From: Sinomicrobium sp.
GTDB taxonomy: Bacteria; Bacteroidota; Bacteroidia; Flavobacteriales; Flavobacteriaceae
Reading direction: 5' to 3'
Assembly (NCBI GenBank): GCA_029266035.1
Contig: JAJUFH010000006.1
Location: 40,248 to 104,247 of the forward strand
Length of the DNA stretch: 64,000 bases
This document shows, one piece after another, positions 17,017 to 27,168 of the stretch (position 1 is its first letter; each line of letters opens with the position of its first letter). The translations under genes and the position numbers were made by a program. The notes under the pieces are model-generated. The model searched no databases. It saw only the letters and a list, made by a program, of their open reading frames with translations, and was not told the origin of the DNA.

Positions 17017-19839
17017 ATGTCTGCACAGAAACGCCTTTTTTTACTGGATGCTTACGCACTAATTTTCCGTGGGTATTACGCCTTTATCAAGAATCCGAGG
17101 ATCAACTCTAAGGGAATGGACACCTCGGCCATTATGGGCTTTACCAATTCCCTGCTCGATGTGATTCGGCGTGAAAAACCCGATCATCTCGCGGTGGCAT
17201 TCGACAAAGGAGGCTCGGCAGCTCGTACCGAAATGTTTGAGGCGTATAAGGCCAATCGAGACGAGACCCCGGAGGCGATTAGAATTGCTGTCCCTTATAT
17301 TCAGTCCATTCTAAAAGCCATGCATATTCCGGTCATCGAAAAGGAGGGATTTGAAGCAGACGACATCATAGGAACCTTGGCTAAACAGGCTGAAAAGAAG
17401 GGGTATCTCACCTATATGGTTACTCCCGACAAGGATTTTGCTCAACTGGTTTCCGAAAACATATTTATGTATCGCCCCGCACGTATGGGCAACGGGATAG
17501 AAATATGGGGGATACCCGAAGTTCAGAAAAAATTTGAAGTGGAGACACCTGAACAAGTGATCGATTACCTCGGGATGATGGGTGATGCGGCAGACAATAT
17601 CCCCGGATTTCCGGGAGTAGGTGATAAAACCGCTAAAAAATTCATCAAGGAATTCGGCAGCGTGGAAAATCTGATCGCCAATGCCGACAGCCTGAAAGGC
17701 AAGATGAAAGAAAAGATAAAAGACAATGCCGAACAGGGATTGCTCTCTAAGGAGCTCGCCCGAATTATGCTGGACGTTCCGGTGACGTTTCACGAAGAGG
17801 ATTTTGAATTAAATACTCCTGATTTTGACCAGGTAAAAGAGATCTTCCAAGAACTGGAATTTCGCCGTCTTACCGAAAACTTCATAAAGATATTCAGTCC
17901 GGAAACCACAGTAGAAAGCAATACGACAACCTCTTCGGGCTCACCCTCACCTCAGTCGGGCACACAGTTTGACCTCTTCGGAAATCCGGGAGAAGAGAGT
18001 GTTCAAGCCGAATCGGACAGCGGGTATAAATCTCTGGAAAACAGCACTCATCTGTACCAGTTGGTAAACACTCCTATGGCGAGAGCCCTGCTGTTGCAAA
18101 AACTAATGCTTCAGACGAGTGTTTGCTTTGACACCGAAACCACCAGTCTTAAGGCATTACAGGCCACACTCGTCGGGATCGCCTTCTCCTGGGAACCCGG
18201 AAAAGGATATTATCTCGCGCTTCCCGAAGAGCGAAAAGAAGCTCAGGCCATCTTGGAAGAGTTCCGCCCTTTTTTTGAAAATGAAGACATCGAAAAAACA
18301 GGACAAAATCTAAAATACGATATCAAGGTACTCTCCAATTACGGTATAGCGGTAAAAGGAAAGTTGTTCGACACCATGATTGCCCACTACCTCATCAATC
18401 CAGATATGAGACACAATATGGATGTACTGGCCGAGACCTATCTCAACTACAAGCCTTTACCCATAGAAACTCTTATCGGTAAAAAAGGGAAGAATCAAGG
18501 GTCTATGCGCGATGTAGCTCTCGAAAAACAGACAGAATACGCGGTAGAAGATGCAGATATCACGCTGCAACTAAAACAGTTGTTTCAGTCAGAACTCCCC
18601 AACCGAAATGCCCTTAAGCTATTTGAAGACATTGAAGCTCCTTTGGTACAGGTGCTTTCAGATATGGAAATCGAAGGTATTCGAGTAGATACAGCCTATC
18701 TGAATTCACTGTCTCAAGCCTTGGACAAAGACATTAAGGTTCTCGAAAAAAACATCTACGAACAGGCTGGAGAAGAGTTTAACCTAGCCTCCCCAAAGCA
18801 GCTTGGCCCAATACTATTCGACAAACTCAAACTGGTAGACAAACCAAAAAAGACCAAGACAGGTCAGTATTCTACCGCAGAAGATGTGCTCTCCTATCTC
18901 GCCAAAGACCACCAAATTGTCGAAGACATACTGATGTGGCGACAATTGCAGAAGTTACAGAACACCTATGTCGATGCTCTGCCCAACGAGATCAACCCCA
19001 ACACAGGGCGTATACACACTGTGTATAGTCAGGCGGTTGCGGCTACAGGTAGGTTGAGCAGCAACAATCCCAACCTGCAAAACATCCCTATCCGTACCGA
19101 AAGGGGTCGACAGGTACGAAAGGCTTTTATTGCCCGAGATAAGGATTACACCCTCCTGGCTGCCGACTATTCGCAGATAGAGCTTCGCATCATCGCTGCG
19201 CTCAGCGAAGAAGAAAATATGATTAAAGCCTTTGCTGAAGGACAGGATATCCACGCCTCTACTGCGGCTAGGGTTTTCGGAGTTCCTTTGGAGGAAGTGA
19301 CCCGCGAACAGCGGAGCAATGCCAAAACGGTAAATTTCGGTATTATCTACGGGGTTTCCGCTTTCGGGCTCAGCAACCAGACAACGCTGTCGAGGAGTGA
19401 GGCCAAAGAACTCATTGACACCTATTACAAGACCTATCCAAAACTAAGAGCTTATATCAACAAGCAGATACACTTTGCACAAGACCACGGCTATGTTGAA
19501 ACCGTACTCGGAAGAAGGCGTTACCTGCCCGATATCAATTCCAGAAACCAGGTAGTTCGCGGAGCTGCCGAGCGGAATGCTGTAAATGCCCCTGTTCAGG
19601 GTAGTGCGGCCGATATCATCAAAATAGCCATGATAAATATCCATCGCAAGCTTAGAGAAGGCAAATTCAAAACTAAAATGCTGCTACAGGTGCACGATGA
19701 ACTGGTATTTGACGCCTACAAGCCGGAGCTGGAAACCATCAAGCCGCTGATTAAATCGGAAATGGAAAACGCATACAAACTCAGCGTTCCCCTCGACGTA
19801 GAAATAGGACTCGGAGAAGACTGGCTCAGTGCACACTGA
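17017..19839 (+). CDS. polA: DNA polymerase I
   Basis: Gap-filling polymerase for Okazaki fragment maturation and excision repair. The 940 residues comprise an N-terminal 5'-3' exonuclease (LLDAYALIFRGYYAF through GDAADNIPGFPGVGDKTA), a 3'-5' exonuclease domain with DTET at residues 372-375 and YAVEDAD as the ExoIII-like motif, and the polymerase domain: motif A DYSQIELR (717-724), motif B RSNAKTVNFGIIYG (from 766), motif C HDE (893-895). The exonuclease metal ligands appear intact, so proofreading is expected, unlike the degenerate domain of some polymerases I. Transcribed alone, convergent with the alpha-2-macroglobulin gene. Confidence 0.97.
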   Translation: MSAQKRLFLLDAYALIFRGYYAFIKNPRINSKGMDTSAIMGFTNSLLDVIRREKPDHLAVAFDKGGSAARTEMFEAYKANRDETPEAIRIAVPYIQSILKAMHIPVIEKEGFEADDIIGTLAKQAEKKGYLTYMVTPDKDFAQLVSENIFMYRPARMGNGIEIWGIPEVQKKFEVETPEQVIDYLGMMGDAADNIPGFPGVGDKTAKKFIKEFGSVENLIANADSLKGKMKEKIKDNAEQGLLSKELARIMLDVPVTFHEEDFELNTPDFDQVKEIFQELEFRRLTENFIKIFSPETTVESNTTTSSGSPSPQSGTQFDLFGNPGEESVQAESDSGYKSLENSTHLYQLVNTPMARALLLQKLMLQTSVCFDTETTSLKALQATLVGIAFSWEPGKGYYLALPEERKEAQAILEEFRPFFENEDIEKTGQNLKYDIKVLSNYGIAVKGKLFDTMIAHYLINPDMRHNMDVLAETYLNYKPLPIETLIGKKGKNQGSMRDVALEKQTEYAVEDADITLQLKQLFQSELPNRNALKLFEDIEAPLVQVLSDMEIEGIRVDTAYLNSLSQALDKDIKVLEKNIYEQAGEEFNLASPKQLGPILFDKLKLVDKPKKTKTGQYSTAEDVLSYLAKDHQIVEDILMWRQLQKLQNTYVDALPNEINPNTGRIHTVYSQAVAATGRLSSNNPNLQNIPIRTERGRQVRKAFIARDKDYTLLAADYSQIELRIIAALSEEENMIKAFAEGQDIHASTAARVFGVPLEEVTREQRSNAKTVNFGIIYGVSAFGLSNQTTLSRSEAKELIDTYYKTYPKLRAYINKQIHFAQDHGYVETVLGRRRYLPDINSRNQVVRGAAERNAVNAPVQGSAADIIKIAMINIHRKLREGKFKTKMLLQVHDELVFDAYKPELETIKPLIKSEMENAYKLSVPLDVEIGLGEDWLSAH

Positions 19840-19855
19840 GCCGATCTTCTTATTT
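19823..19855 (+). terminator. polA terminator overlapping its stop codon
   Basis: GGCTCAGTG (19823-19831) pairs perfectly with CACTGAGCC (19834-19842) and is followed by a T-rich run to 19855. The right arm contains the polA TGA at 19837-19839, so the hairpin encodes the last residues of the protein. Confidence 0.7.
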
Positions 19856-22800
19856 TATATTGACCCTTATCCCTTCGGAATGTGCGCTCATCTCAGGAGC
19901 GTACATACACTGTAGGGAAGTGATTCCGTTGGAAAAATCACCACTGTTATTTGCTCTGAGATCGTATTCAAAAACATAAACTCCCTTCTGCATACGGTCG
20001 GCAAAAAAGTTGGTAGCGGCATCGCGAGTGCTTTCGTAATACCCCAGATTGCCCTGCCAACGATATCCCGACAACACATTAACCGGCTCAAAGCCACTGG
20101 CGCGCATATCTTTAATATGTACGAACTCCAGATCTCGATCGTTCTTTATCTCGAGGCGAACAGTCACCAAATCTCCTACTCTTATAGGTGTTTTTTCGGT
20201 GATGGGTTGTAATTCCGGACCTTTATCCGTCATTTTTTTCAGGAAGAGTTCCTTTTTAAAACGCAGGCCGGTCTCGGCAGAAGTGATCTTATCCAAGTCC
20301 TCAAAATACTGCCAGTACAGCGCTCCCCAAACCACACCTGGTGAGGTTTTTTCTATATTCACCTCACCCATTTCCGACTTAATCTCCTCTCCTTGCCAGC
20401 TTGTTTTTACATAACCACTACCTCGCTGTGTTTCTTCCATTTTCTCAATATCCAGCTTATTCTCACCAAGGCTTACAGCCAATCCTCCTTCCGTATTCAC
20501 CCAATCTTTACCGGTACTCATCAGTGCATAAACCGCTTCGGTAGTCGCTTTGGTAGACGCCCAGCGATTGGTCTGTCTGTTTTTCAGCAACCACACCTTC
20601 ATCAATTCCACACTCTCGGTATCGTTCAACACCTCGTCGAAAGCCTCTATCAGCAATGCCTGAGTTTCTATGGGGGCATTTTGCCAATACCAACCCGGAA
20701 GGTTGTCTTTCCAGTACATTCCCATCTCGTCGCTCACCACCGACTGCTCTTTTGCCGACCGCAGCAATTTTCTCGCCTGAGTATCTTTTCCAAAACGGTG
20801 GTATACCAGCGATAACATAGCCTGGTAATATCGAGATTTGCCAAATTGTTCTTTTTCAAACTGCTTCAGAAAATAGTCGGCCATAGCTTTTCCTGTATCG
20901 CTCAGAGGATAATCTTCCAGGAAATAACTTCGCGCATACATCCAGTACACCCCACTGTATAAAGAAGGAGTATGCTCCTCATTTTTCTGATAGCGATCCC
21001 ATTCAGCTTTCATCTCCCCATCGATATATCTTATTCCATTTTGTATAATATTTTCTGGGCTAATCTCGAAATCCTTATCAAACTCCACACCCATGGCCTG
21101 CAAATGACCAAAACCGGAAACAATATGAGTGGTAATATAGCGGTTAGGAGCACCTCCGTCAAACCAGGGGAAGGCTCCGGACGACAATTGCTTGCTCTGC
21201 AATTTTCGGAAAGTAGACTGCAGCTCATTACGCATATTGTTCAAGTCGAAGAGCACTGCGATTCGCTTCATCTGTTCGCTTTCACTGGCTGCCTGACGTA
21301 CCCAAGGGGTTTCTTCAAGCAGTAGGGATTTCAGCTCTTCATTGAGCTCAAGTTTGGACTGTAACTGTCCCTTGCTATTCCAATCGTCAAAAACCGCCTT
21401 TATTTTAGGATTGGAGTTCACCAGTTGTTGAGAGATAACATTGCCGTACAATCGAGAAAACACCTGCTCAGAACAATCGTAAGGAAACTCTCTTAGATAC
21501 GGCAGCGAAAACACAGCATACCATACCGGATTGGTCGTCATTTCGAAGGTGAGCCTGAAATTGTCCCGTGTTGCAGATTGTGTGTGCAATAGTTTATCCA
21601 ATTCAAATCGCTTTTGCTGTCCTTCTCTTATGTGTAAGGGCAGTGTTTCGGTGACCAGCATTCTATTGGTCAACACCGGCAATGCCGATTCTTCCCCGTC
21701 GGAATAGTTTCCCGCTTTGGCCACCACTCTATACACAATAGCCTGCTGTCCTTTCGGAACTTTTAAAGTCCACCCCACATTGGCGCTTTGTCCTTCCCCG
21801 GCGGCAAATTCGCGGTTGTTGTTGTCATTGCCGAAATCGGCATCAACCGGCTGCATACTAAAAGCGTCAAACAATTGCAATTGAGCTGTTCCGGACAATG
21901 ACTCCCCGGACAAATTGGTCACCTTAGCTTGAAAATCAATGACATCCCCTTCCCTTAAAAATCGAGGTGGATTGGGCACGATCATCAATTCCTTTTGAGT
22001 GCGCACACTGGCCTCGTAATTGGCCGTTTGCAGTTCTGGTGTATGCGCCAAAGCCATAAACTTCCACTCCGTAAGGCTTTCGGGAGTAGTAAAACTTACC
22101 TTTACATTTCCTTCCTTATCCGTTTTGAGATGAGGAAAGAAAAATGCAGTTTCCTGTAGGGCTCGCCGCGGCTGAACAGAAGACAAATCCGCTTCAGTAT
22201 CACCAGGCGATGGCGGAGAAGGGGGGGCACTTGACATTTCAAATGGCACATCATCCATCACGGTCGATTCAGATATTGAAGCATAACCCTGAATTTGTGT
22301 TTGTTTTTTAGGTGTTCCCGAACTAATCGAACCAGTTCCTCTTATCATTACAGTTATTCCTTTCTTATAATTGATATCAAAACCATACCAATCAATGTTT
22401 TCAAACCAAGGTTTACTATGTGGCACCTTAGTAAAATTGCGCAACAATTGATTAAAATAGCTAGATCCATATGCGGCAGAGGTATTCCACCTTCTCCTGC
22501 TGTATTCCTTCAACATACTTTTGCCGGGACTCCATTGTATATCATGTGGCTTAAACTGATCGAGAGAAGCATCGTACATAGTGGCGAGCATCTCAGTTCC
22601 CTTTGTGGTCAGTTTGGCGAGGAAAGCATCTGTCCCTTTCCCGCTTACCGTAAGTTCCCAATGCTCTTCATCTCCCGGTTGTAACTTGTCGCGCATGGTA
22701 CCGGCAGTGATTTCCAAAGTATTTTCTTCTAAAGGAACGACGATGGTCTCCACTCCTTGCTGGGCGGTATTGAATTTTCCGAAGTAATAATGTACAAAGA

Positions 22801-25800
22801 CATTGCCTCTGTAATCTTCCTCTACAGGAAAGGAGAAGGTTTTTGTCCCCCTGTTTATCTTGAGTATTTCCCGTTTTACGATCTCTCCATCGCTCTCCAA
22901 TTCTACCACCATCACAACATCATGAGCAGCACTGGCGAAAGTCAGCCGGGCTTCTTCTCCCGGACTATAGCTATCCTTGTCGACTGTCACAGACAGCAAC
23001 TCATTGTCTACAGGCTGTTTTTTATCCCTCTTATACAAGTATACTAACTGTTCTGTAGGAATGCTGTCTTTTCCGTCTCGAATATACCCTCGCAACAGGT
23101 AATGACCTTCTTCCCACTCTTTTCCGGGTTTTACCGCAATCTCCTTACTCTTCCCGGTATCGAAATTAGTCGAAATCACCGGCCTTTCCTCTTTCCAGTT
23201 TTCTTTTTTGTTTTCGTCTCCATAGGGATCGTTTGGAAACAGGCGTACGAATTCATCTTTACTGTACAATTCGTAATCCCCTTCCGGTAGCTGAACTTCC
23301 CGCAATACCCGTTCCGGAGGAACTATCTTGGTCAGGCTCAGCTCTCCTTTTGCCGGCACAAACTGTCCGTTGAGATTTTGGGTGTGCAGTCCTATCTTTT
23401 CCAAATCTTCCCAAGCCATCTTCGACGGCATATCCAGATGAAGAGTATATCTGAGGTCTCCTACCGCAATGTTCTGACTTCCGGATCGAGTCTCTCCGTT
23501 GACATCTGTAACATCCGCTTCTACGGTATAGCTATAAGTACGCGGATTTTTTGCCTTCTCCTTAGAAACCGGAGTTATCGCCTCAAAGGGAATCTCAAAA
23601 CGCCCTTCGGTATCTGTAGTCGTTTCTCCATGTGTAATCTCCTCTCTCGGTTCTGGGCGAATTACGCTCTGTCTCCACCAGGGAATATATGGATATATCG
23701 CCTGGCGATACACCCTGTACACCACCTTTGCACCGTCTATATTCGCACCCGAGTACGCCAGTGCTTGCGCAGTTGCCTTGACTTCCTCTTCGAGGCGGAA
23801 GTTCTCTTTTACCGTGTCGAATACCACTTCAAAACGGGGGCGCTTGTATTCTTCTACATTAATGAATACACCTCCTTCATCACTATTCAACCTATACATC
23901 CCGGTAAGCCCTCCCGAAGGAAGTACAAACTCTCCGGATACAGAACCAAAGGAATTAGTAGTCAGCTTCTGCTCAGTCACAGTACGGCTGTTAGGATCTA
24001 CCAACTCAATATTCAGTTTCTCATCTGAAACGACTTCCATTTTTCCATCCGGATTCTCCTTGTAGTGTATTGCCTTAAAATACACCGTTTGCCCCGGTCG
24101 GTATATCGCTCGATCTGTAAAAAACTTAGTAGTATAGGAAGTCTCTTTCTCTTGCCTGCTATTGCGATAGCTATACTGATTGTAAAATACTTCTTCTCCT
24201 TTAATACGATAGTAACTGCTATAGCTCCCCTTAGCTAAAAAAGGAATCTCTACTCGACCAAAATCATCGGTAGTAAGTGTTTTTACCAAATCTAATCCTT
24301 TGTCGTCCCTTTTAAATACCTCTACAGTTATTCTCGATTGCGGATGCCCGCTCTGTCTTTCGGTAATCATCAATTCGCTACCATTTCCCACCATCGCATA
24401 ATCAGTGACATTGAGTTGATCTGATTGCAGTATTGCACCTTCATTTTTTAAATCAAAATCTGCCTCATTGCTCGCCAGAATAATATATCTTCCCTCGGGC
24501 AAGTTCTCTAAGGCCGCTGTTGTTGTGTGTTCTTGGTAATCGTCGAAGGTTTTCAGGTTGAGCATAAATTCTTTCTTGAGAGGATATTTTCGCATTAAAG
24601 CTTCCAGCAATTCCTGTTTGTCTTTATTCTTGGCATAGCGAATCTCGCGCAACGGATCTTCAAAATAATTTTCAAGATCCGGGTGGAATTGCAATACTTT
24701 AAAATAAATCTTGTCGAGGTTTTTATGCATCACCGACATAGGGTTTGCCTGTTTACTCGGGATATAAGATTCCAATCGTATCTCAAACTTCTTTTCTTTT
24801 ATCTGTTGTTCTAACCTTAGAGCCTCATTTACCGAAGGCGTCCCTTCGTAGTCGCTTGTTATACGATTGACAAGCGACAGCGCCTTTTCACACCACTCTT
24901 TTCTCGCTTCAAAATTTTGAGCCTCCTCCTCATTCGCCTGTTTCTGGTAAAATTGAGCGAGTTCCAACAACACCTCCCCACTATACCAGCTGTCGGGAGC
25001 AATGCGGGAAAGTGTTTCTAATTTGTCTACATACTGTTCATTGCTGTATTCTCCCTCACAGAGATTAATCGCCTTAAGAGCATTGTAGAGCTGGGCATTT
25101 GTATTCCCCTTTTCCCGGTGAAATTCTTCCAGTTCTAAAAGCAGGTTTAATGCTTTTCCTCTATAGTATTCAATATCTGTATCCCTTTTAAAAGTATTGG
25201 AAAAAATGGATGGTTGATCGAGAAGAAAATCGATTGCTCTATGAGCGATAAGATCGTACATAGTGGGGCGGAGCTCTCTCCCCAATTTAATATATGCTTC
25301 GCTCTCTTGTTTCTTATCTTCCTTCTTCTCTCCCCTCTTTACACCCTGCCAGACTAGCATCTTATCCCACTCGGTTACCCTTTGCAGCCGAAGTGTCTCT
25401 ACATTTTCAAGGGAGCTGAGATAAAGAGCAGTAATTCTGTCTTTAAAAACACCCTCGCTCCAAAACCGGAAATCTTCGGTCGAAGCCTCTTTCATCTCGG
25501 TACGCTTGTTTATGGCCCATCTATTCCTGCGGTAATAGGAGCTCAGGGTTTCTGCCAACATAGACGAGAGCACGTTTTTTTCTACTCCAGAAGCTGTGCT
25601 GATTTCCGATTCAAAATTGCGAATTATCTGTAGCTGCACCTCATCACTATCGTCGGTAATTACGGCTATTTTACTCTGGTACAACAAAGCCCGTATCCTC
25701 TGAGTAGCATTGCCGTCTTTTCCGGCAGCTTGGTATATTTCATCTACCTCGGGCAGCAAACTTTTGAGTTCTCCTTCTATTTCTTTCTCTTCGATTTCCT

Positions 25801-25888
25801 TCCACTTCTTTTCGTAGGGAAATTCTTGGGCGGCTAATGGCATACAAAAGAGGATTAGTACACAGTATAAATAGGTATTCATAGACAT
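19850..25888 (-). CDS. Alpha-2-macroglobulin family protein with intact thioester motif
   Basis: A 2012-residue exported protein. A signal peptide (YLYCVLILFCMPLAAQ) is followed by a helical N-terminal region of about 350 residues, a series of MG/bait-like beta domains, the RALQETAFFFPHLKTDKEG and VSFTTPESLTEWKF segment characteristic of the A2M core, and the thioester motif CSEQ at residues 1472-1475 in an alpha-alpha barrel domain. Known members trap proteases by covalent linkage after bait cleavage, protecting the periplasm or cell surface. Bacterial A2M genes often neighbour pbpC; that is not the case here. A Ser/Pro-rich stretch (SSAPPSPPSPGD) precedes the core segment and could be an exposed bait region. 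No lipobox is evident, so the protein is probably not lipid-anchored. Confidence 0.9.
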   Translation of the reverse strand: MSMNTYLYCVLILFCMPLAAQEFPYEKKWKEIEEKEIEGELKSLLPEVDEIYQAAGKDGNATQRIRALLYQSKIAVITDDSDEVQLQIIRNFESEISTASGVEKNVLSSMLAETLSSYYRRNRWAINKRTEMKEASTEDFRFWSEGVFKDRITALYLSSLENVETLRLQRVTEWDKMLVWQGVKRGEKKEDKKQESEAYIKLGRELRPTMYDLIAHRAIDFLLDQPSIFSNTFKRDTDIEYYRGKALNLLLELEEFHREKGNTNAQLYNALKAINLCEGEYSNEQYVDKLETLSRIAPDSWYSGEVLLELAQFYQKQANEEEAQNFEARKEWCEKALSLVNRITSDYEGTPSVNEALRLEQQIKEKKFEIRLESYIPSKQANPMSVMHKNLDKIYFKVLQFHPDLENYFEDPLREIRYAKNKDKQELLEALMRKYPLKKEFMLNLKTFDDYQEHTTTAALENLPEGRYIILASNEADFDLKNEGAILQSDQLNVTDYAMVGNGSELMITERQSGHPQSRITVEVFKRDDKGLDLVKTLTTDDFGRVEIPFLAKGSYSSYYRIKGEEVFYNQYSYRNSRQEKETSYTTKFFTDRAIYRPGQTVYFKAIHYKENPDGKMEVVSDEKLNIELVDPNSRTVTEQKLTTNSFGSVSGEFVLPSGGLTGMYRLNSDEGGVFINVEEYKRPRFEVVFDTVKENFRLEEEVKATAQALAYSGANIDGAKVVYRVYRQAIYPYIPWWRQSVIRPEPREEITHGETTTDTEGRFEIPFEAITPVSKEKAKNPRTYSYTVEADVTDVNGETRSGSQNIAVGDLRYTLHLDMPSKMAWEDLEKIGLHTQNLNGQFVPAKGELSLTKIVPPERVLREVQLPEGDYELYSKDEFVRLFPNDPYGDENKKENWKEERPVISTNFDTGKSKEIAVKPGKEWEEGHYLLRGYIRDGKDSIPTEQLVYLYKRDKKQPVDNELLSVTVDKDSYSPGEEARLTFASAAHDVVMVVELESDGEIVKREILKINRGTKTFSFPVEEDYRGNVFVHYYFGKFNTAQQGVETIVVPLEENTLEITAGTMRDKLQPGDEEHWELTVSGKGTDAFLAKLTTKGTEMLATMYDASLDQFKPHDIQWSPGKSMLKEYSRRRWNTSAAYGSSYFNQLLRNFTKVPHSKPWFENIDWYGFDINYKKGITVMIRGTGSISSGTPKKQTQIQGYASISESTVMDDVPFEMSSAPPSPPSPGDTEADLSSVQPRRALQETAFFFPHLKTDKEGNVKVSFTTPESLTEWKFMALAHTPELQTANYEASVRTQKELMIVPNPPRFLREGDVIDFQAKVTNLSGESLSGTAQLQLFDAFSMQPVDADFGNDNNNREFAAGEGQSANVGWTLKVPKGQQAIVYRVVAKAGNYSDGEESALPVLTNRMLVTETLPLHIREGQQKRFELDKLLHTQSATRDNFRLTFEMTTNPVWYAVFSLPYLREFPYDCSEQVFSRLYGNVISQQLVNSNPKIKAVFDDWNSKGQLQSKLELNEELKSLLLEETPWVRQAASESEQMKRIAVLFDLNNMRNELQSTFRKLQSKQLSSGAFPWFDGGAPNRYITTHIVSGFGHLQAMGVEFDKDFEISPENIIQNGIRYIDGEMKAEWDRYQKNEEHTPSLYSGVYWMYARSYFLEDYPLSDTGKAMADYFLKQFEKEQFGKSRYYQAMLSLVYHRFGKDTQARKLLRSAKEQSVVSDEMGMYWKDNLPGWYWQNAPIETQALLIEAFDEVLNDTESVELMKVWLLKNRQTNRWASTKATTEAVYALMSTGKDWVNTEGGLAVSLGENKLDIEKMEETQRGSGYVKTSWQGEEIKSEMGEVNIEKTSPGVVWGALYWQYFEDLDKITSAETGLRFKKELFLKKMTDKGPELQPITEKTPIRVGDLVTVRLEIKNDRDLEFVHIKDMRASGFEPVNVLSGYRWQGNLGYYESTRDAATNFFADRMQKGVYVFEYDLRANNSGDFSNGITSLQCMYAPEMSAHSEGIRVNIK

Positions 25889-25970
25889 TGTTTTTCTCGT
25901 TCTTAAAAATACGTTATTTTCGGCGATTTCTATTCAGCAATTAACAAATAATATGCCACAAATCTCCTCA

Positions 25971-26021
25971 ATTTCCCCCTATCACCCCCTGACATAACCC
26001 CTTTTGATTAAAGAGGAGATT
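25971..26021. other. Nine-base inverted repeat upstream of the rplM promoter
   Basis: AATCTCCTC (25971-25979) and GAGGAGATT (26013-26021) are perfect complements separated by 33 bases. It sits between the divergently transcribed A2M gene and rplM promoter. Whether it is an operator, an RNA stem or chance cannot be decided. Confidence 0.4.
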
Positions 26022-26072
26022 AGCTCGATGAAAACCAAACGATTACCCGTCTTAAAATAATAGGGGACTGCA

Positions 26073-26103
26073 TTTGTAATTACGAGATATAGTTGTACAT
26101 TTG
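26073..26103 (+). promoter_or_regulatory. Promoter of the rplM-rpsI operon
   Basis: TTTG at 26073-26076 and TACATTTG at 26096-26103 are separated by exactly 19 bases, the best complete match to the Bacteroidota -33/-7 promoter in the window, 45 bases before the rplM start. Confidence 0.8.
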
Positions 26104-26148
26104 CACCCCGTTTATTGGGAATGGAATGTTTAATTTAAAAAAATTAAT

Positions 26149-26604
26149 GTGAACACCTTAAGCTACAAAACCATTTCAGCCAACAAGGCGACCGCTGACA
26201 AAAAGTGGTTACTTGTCGATGCTGAAGGACAGACGTTGGGACGTCTCGCTTCTAAAGTGGCCACGCTACTCAGAGGGAAGCACAAGCCCAACTACACTCC
26301 TCATGTGGACTGTGGAGATAATGTGGTAATTATCAACGCAGAGAAAATCAATTTAACCGGCAACAAGTGGGAGGCCAAAAAGTACATCCGTCACACCGGA
26401 TATCCTGGTGGACAACGGGAACTCAACGCCCGTGAGCTATTTGCTAAAGGTCCTGCTCGCCTGATCGAGAAATCTGTTAAAGGTATGCTGCCCAAGAACA
26501 GACTGGGAGCAGAGCTTTTCCGCAACCTCAAGGTTTACGCAGGAGCTGAGCACAAACAGGAGGCGCAACAACCCACTGTTATTAACTTAAACGAGCTGAA
26601 GTAA
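26149..26604 (+). CDS. rplM: 50S ribosomal protein L13
   Basis: Early-assembly protein of the large ribosomal subunit. The 151-residue product has the L13 core [36 protein letters not shown] and GYPGGQ, and [13 protein letters not shown]. It uses a GTG start; the nearby ATG at 26147 is out of frame and followed at once by a stop. Its stop codon overlaps the rpsI ATG by one base (TAATG), the classic L13-S9 coupling. Confidence 0.97.
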   Translation: MNTLSYKTISANKATADKKWLLVDAEGQTLGRLASKVATLLRGKHKPNYTPHVDCGDNVVIINAEKINLTGNKWEAKKYIRHTGYPGGQRELNARELFAKGPARLIEKSVKGMLPKNRLGAELFRNLKVYAGAEHKQEAQQPTVINLNELK

Positions 26605-26990
26605 TGGAAGTTATTCACAAGATCGGCAGAAGAAAAACTGCAGTTGCAAGGGTATATGTTTCTCAAGGAAGCGGGAACATTACCGTCAACAAAAAAGAAC
26701 TCAACACTTATTTTCCTACTGCCACATTGCAGTACAAAGTAAAACAACCGTTGAACCTTACCGATACCGCAGATCAATTCGATATCAAGGTAAATGTTTA
26801 CGGCGGTGGTAGCAATGGACAAGCTGAGGCTGTTCGTCTCGCAATCTCCAGAGCACTTTGCGAAGTAGATACTGAAAACAGAGGAACACTGAAACCCGAA
26901 GGTTTACTCACTCGTGATCCTCGAATGGTAGAACGCAAGAAATACGGTCAGAAAAAAGCCCGTAAGAAATTCCAGTTCTCCAAACGTTAA
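26604..26990 (+). CDS. rpsI: 30S ribosomal protein S9
   Basis: Small-subunit protein whose basic C-terminal tail reaches the P-site tRNA. The 128 residues contain the conserved [12 protein letters not shown] start, [17 protein letters not shown] core and the tail [17 protein letters not shown], ending in the invariant KR. Translationally coupled to rplM. Confidence 0.97.
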   Translation: MEVIHKIGRRKTAVARVYVSQGSGNITVNKKELNTYFPTATLQYKVKQPLNLTDTADQFDIKVNVYGGGSNGQAEAVRLAISRALCEVDTENRGTLKPEGLLTRDPRMVERKKYGQKKARKKFQFSKR

Positions 26991-27039
26991 TTTTTTCCGG
27001 ATTCAGGCCTACTACAAACTGGCACAATCCGAAATTTAT

Positions 27040-27168
27040 CCTCTTCAAATCCGGTAGTACCGGTTGAGGTATTAAAACAAAACATGTTGTCGTTGTCCCG
27101 AGATAGAGGGAAATTAGTTTAGCATCCAAATGGCGAAGGCCTCTGCAGAGCCACTTCGACATTGCTAA
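27040..27168 (+). promoter_or_regulatory. Structured leader upstream of rpsB
   Basis: Two hairpins are evident in the 206-base rpsI-rpsB gap. First, CCTC (27040-27043) and GAGG (27066-27069) enclose the perfect pair CCGGTA/TACCGG (27051-27063). Second, TTAGC (27119-27123)/GCTAA (27164-27168) enclose CGAAG (27134-27138)/CTTCG (27154-27158) and an inner CTC-TGCA-GAG loop. There is no terminator T-run, so a role in translational feedback by S2, or in processing of the transcript, is more likely than termination. Confidence 0.55.

Noticed and set aside
23378..24028. A long plus-strand frame of 216 codons inside the alpha-2-macroglobulin gene.
   Set aside because: It is antisense to a clear large coding region, with composition set by the opposite strand and no recognisable domain.
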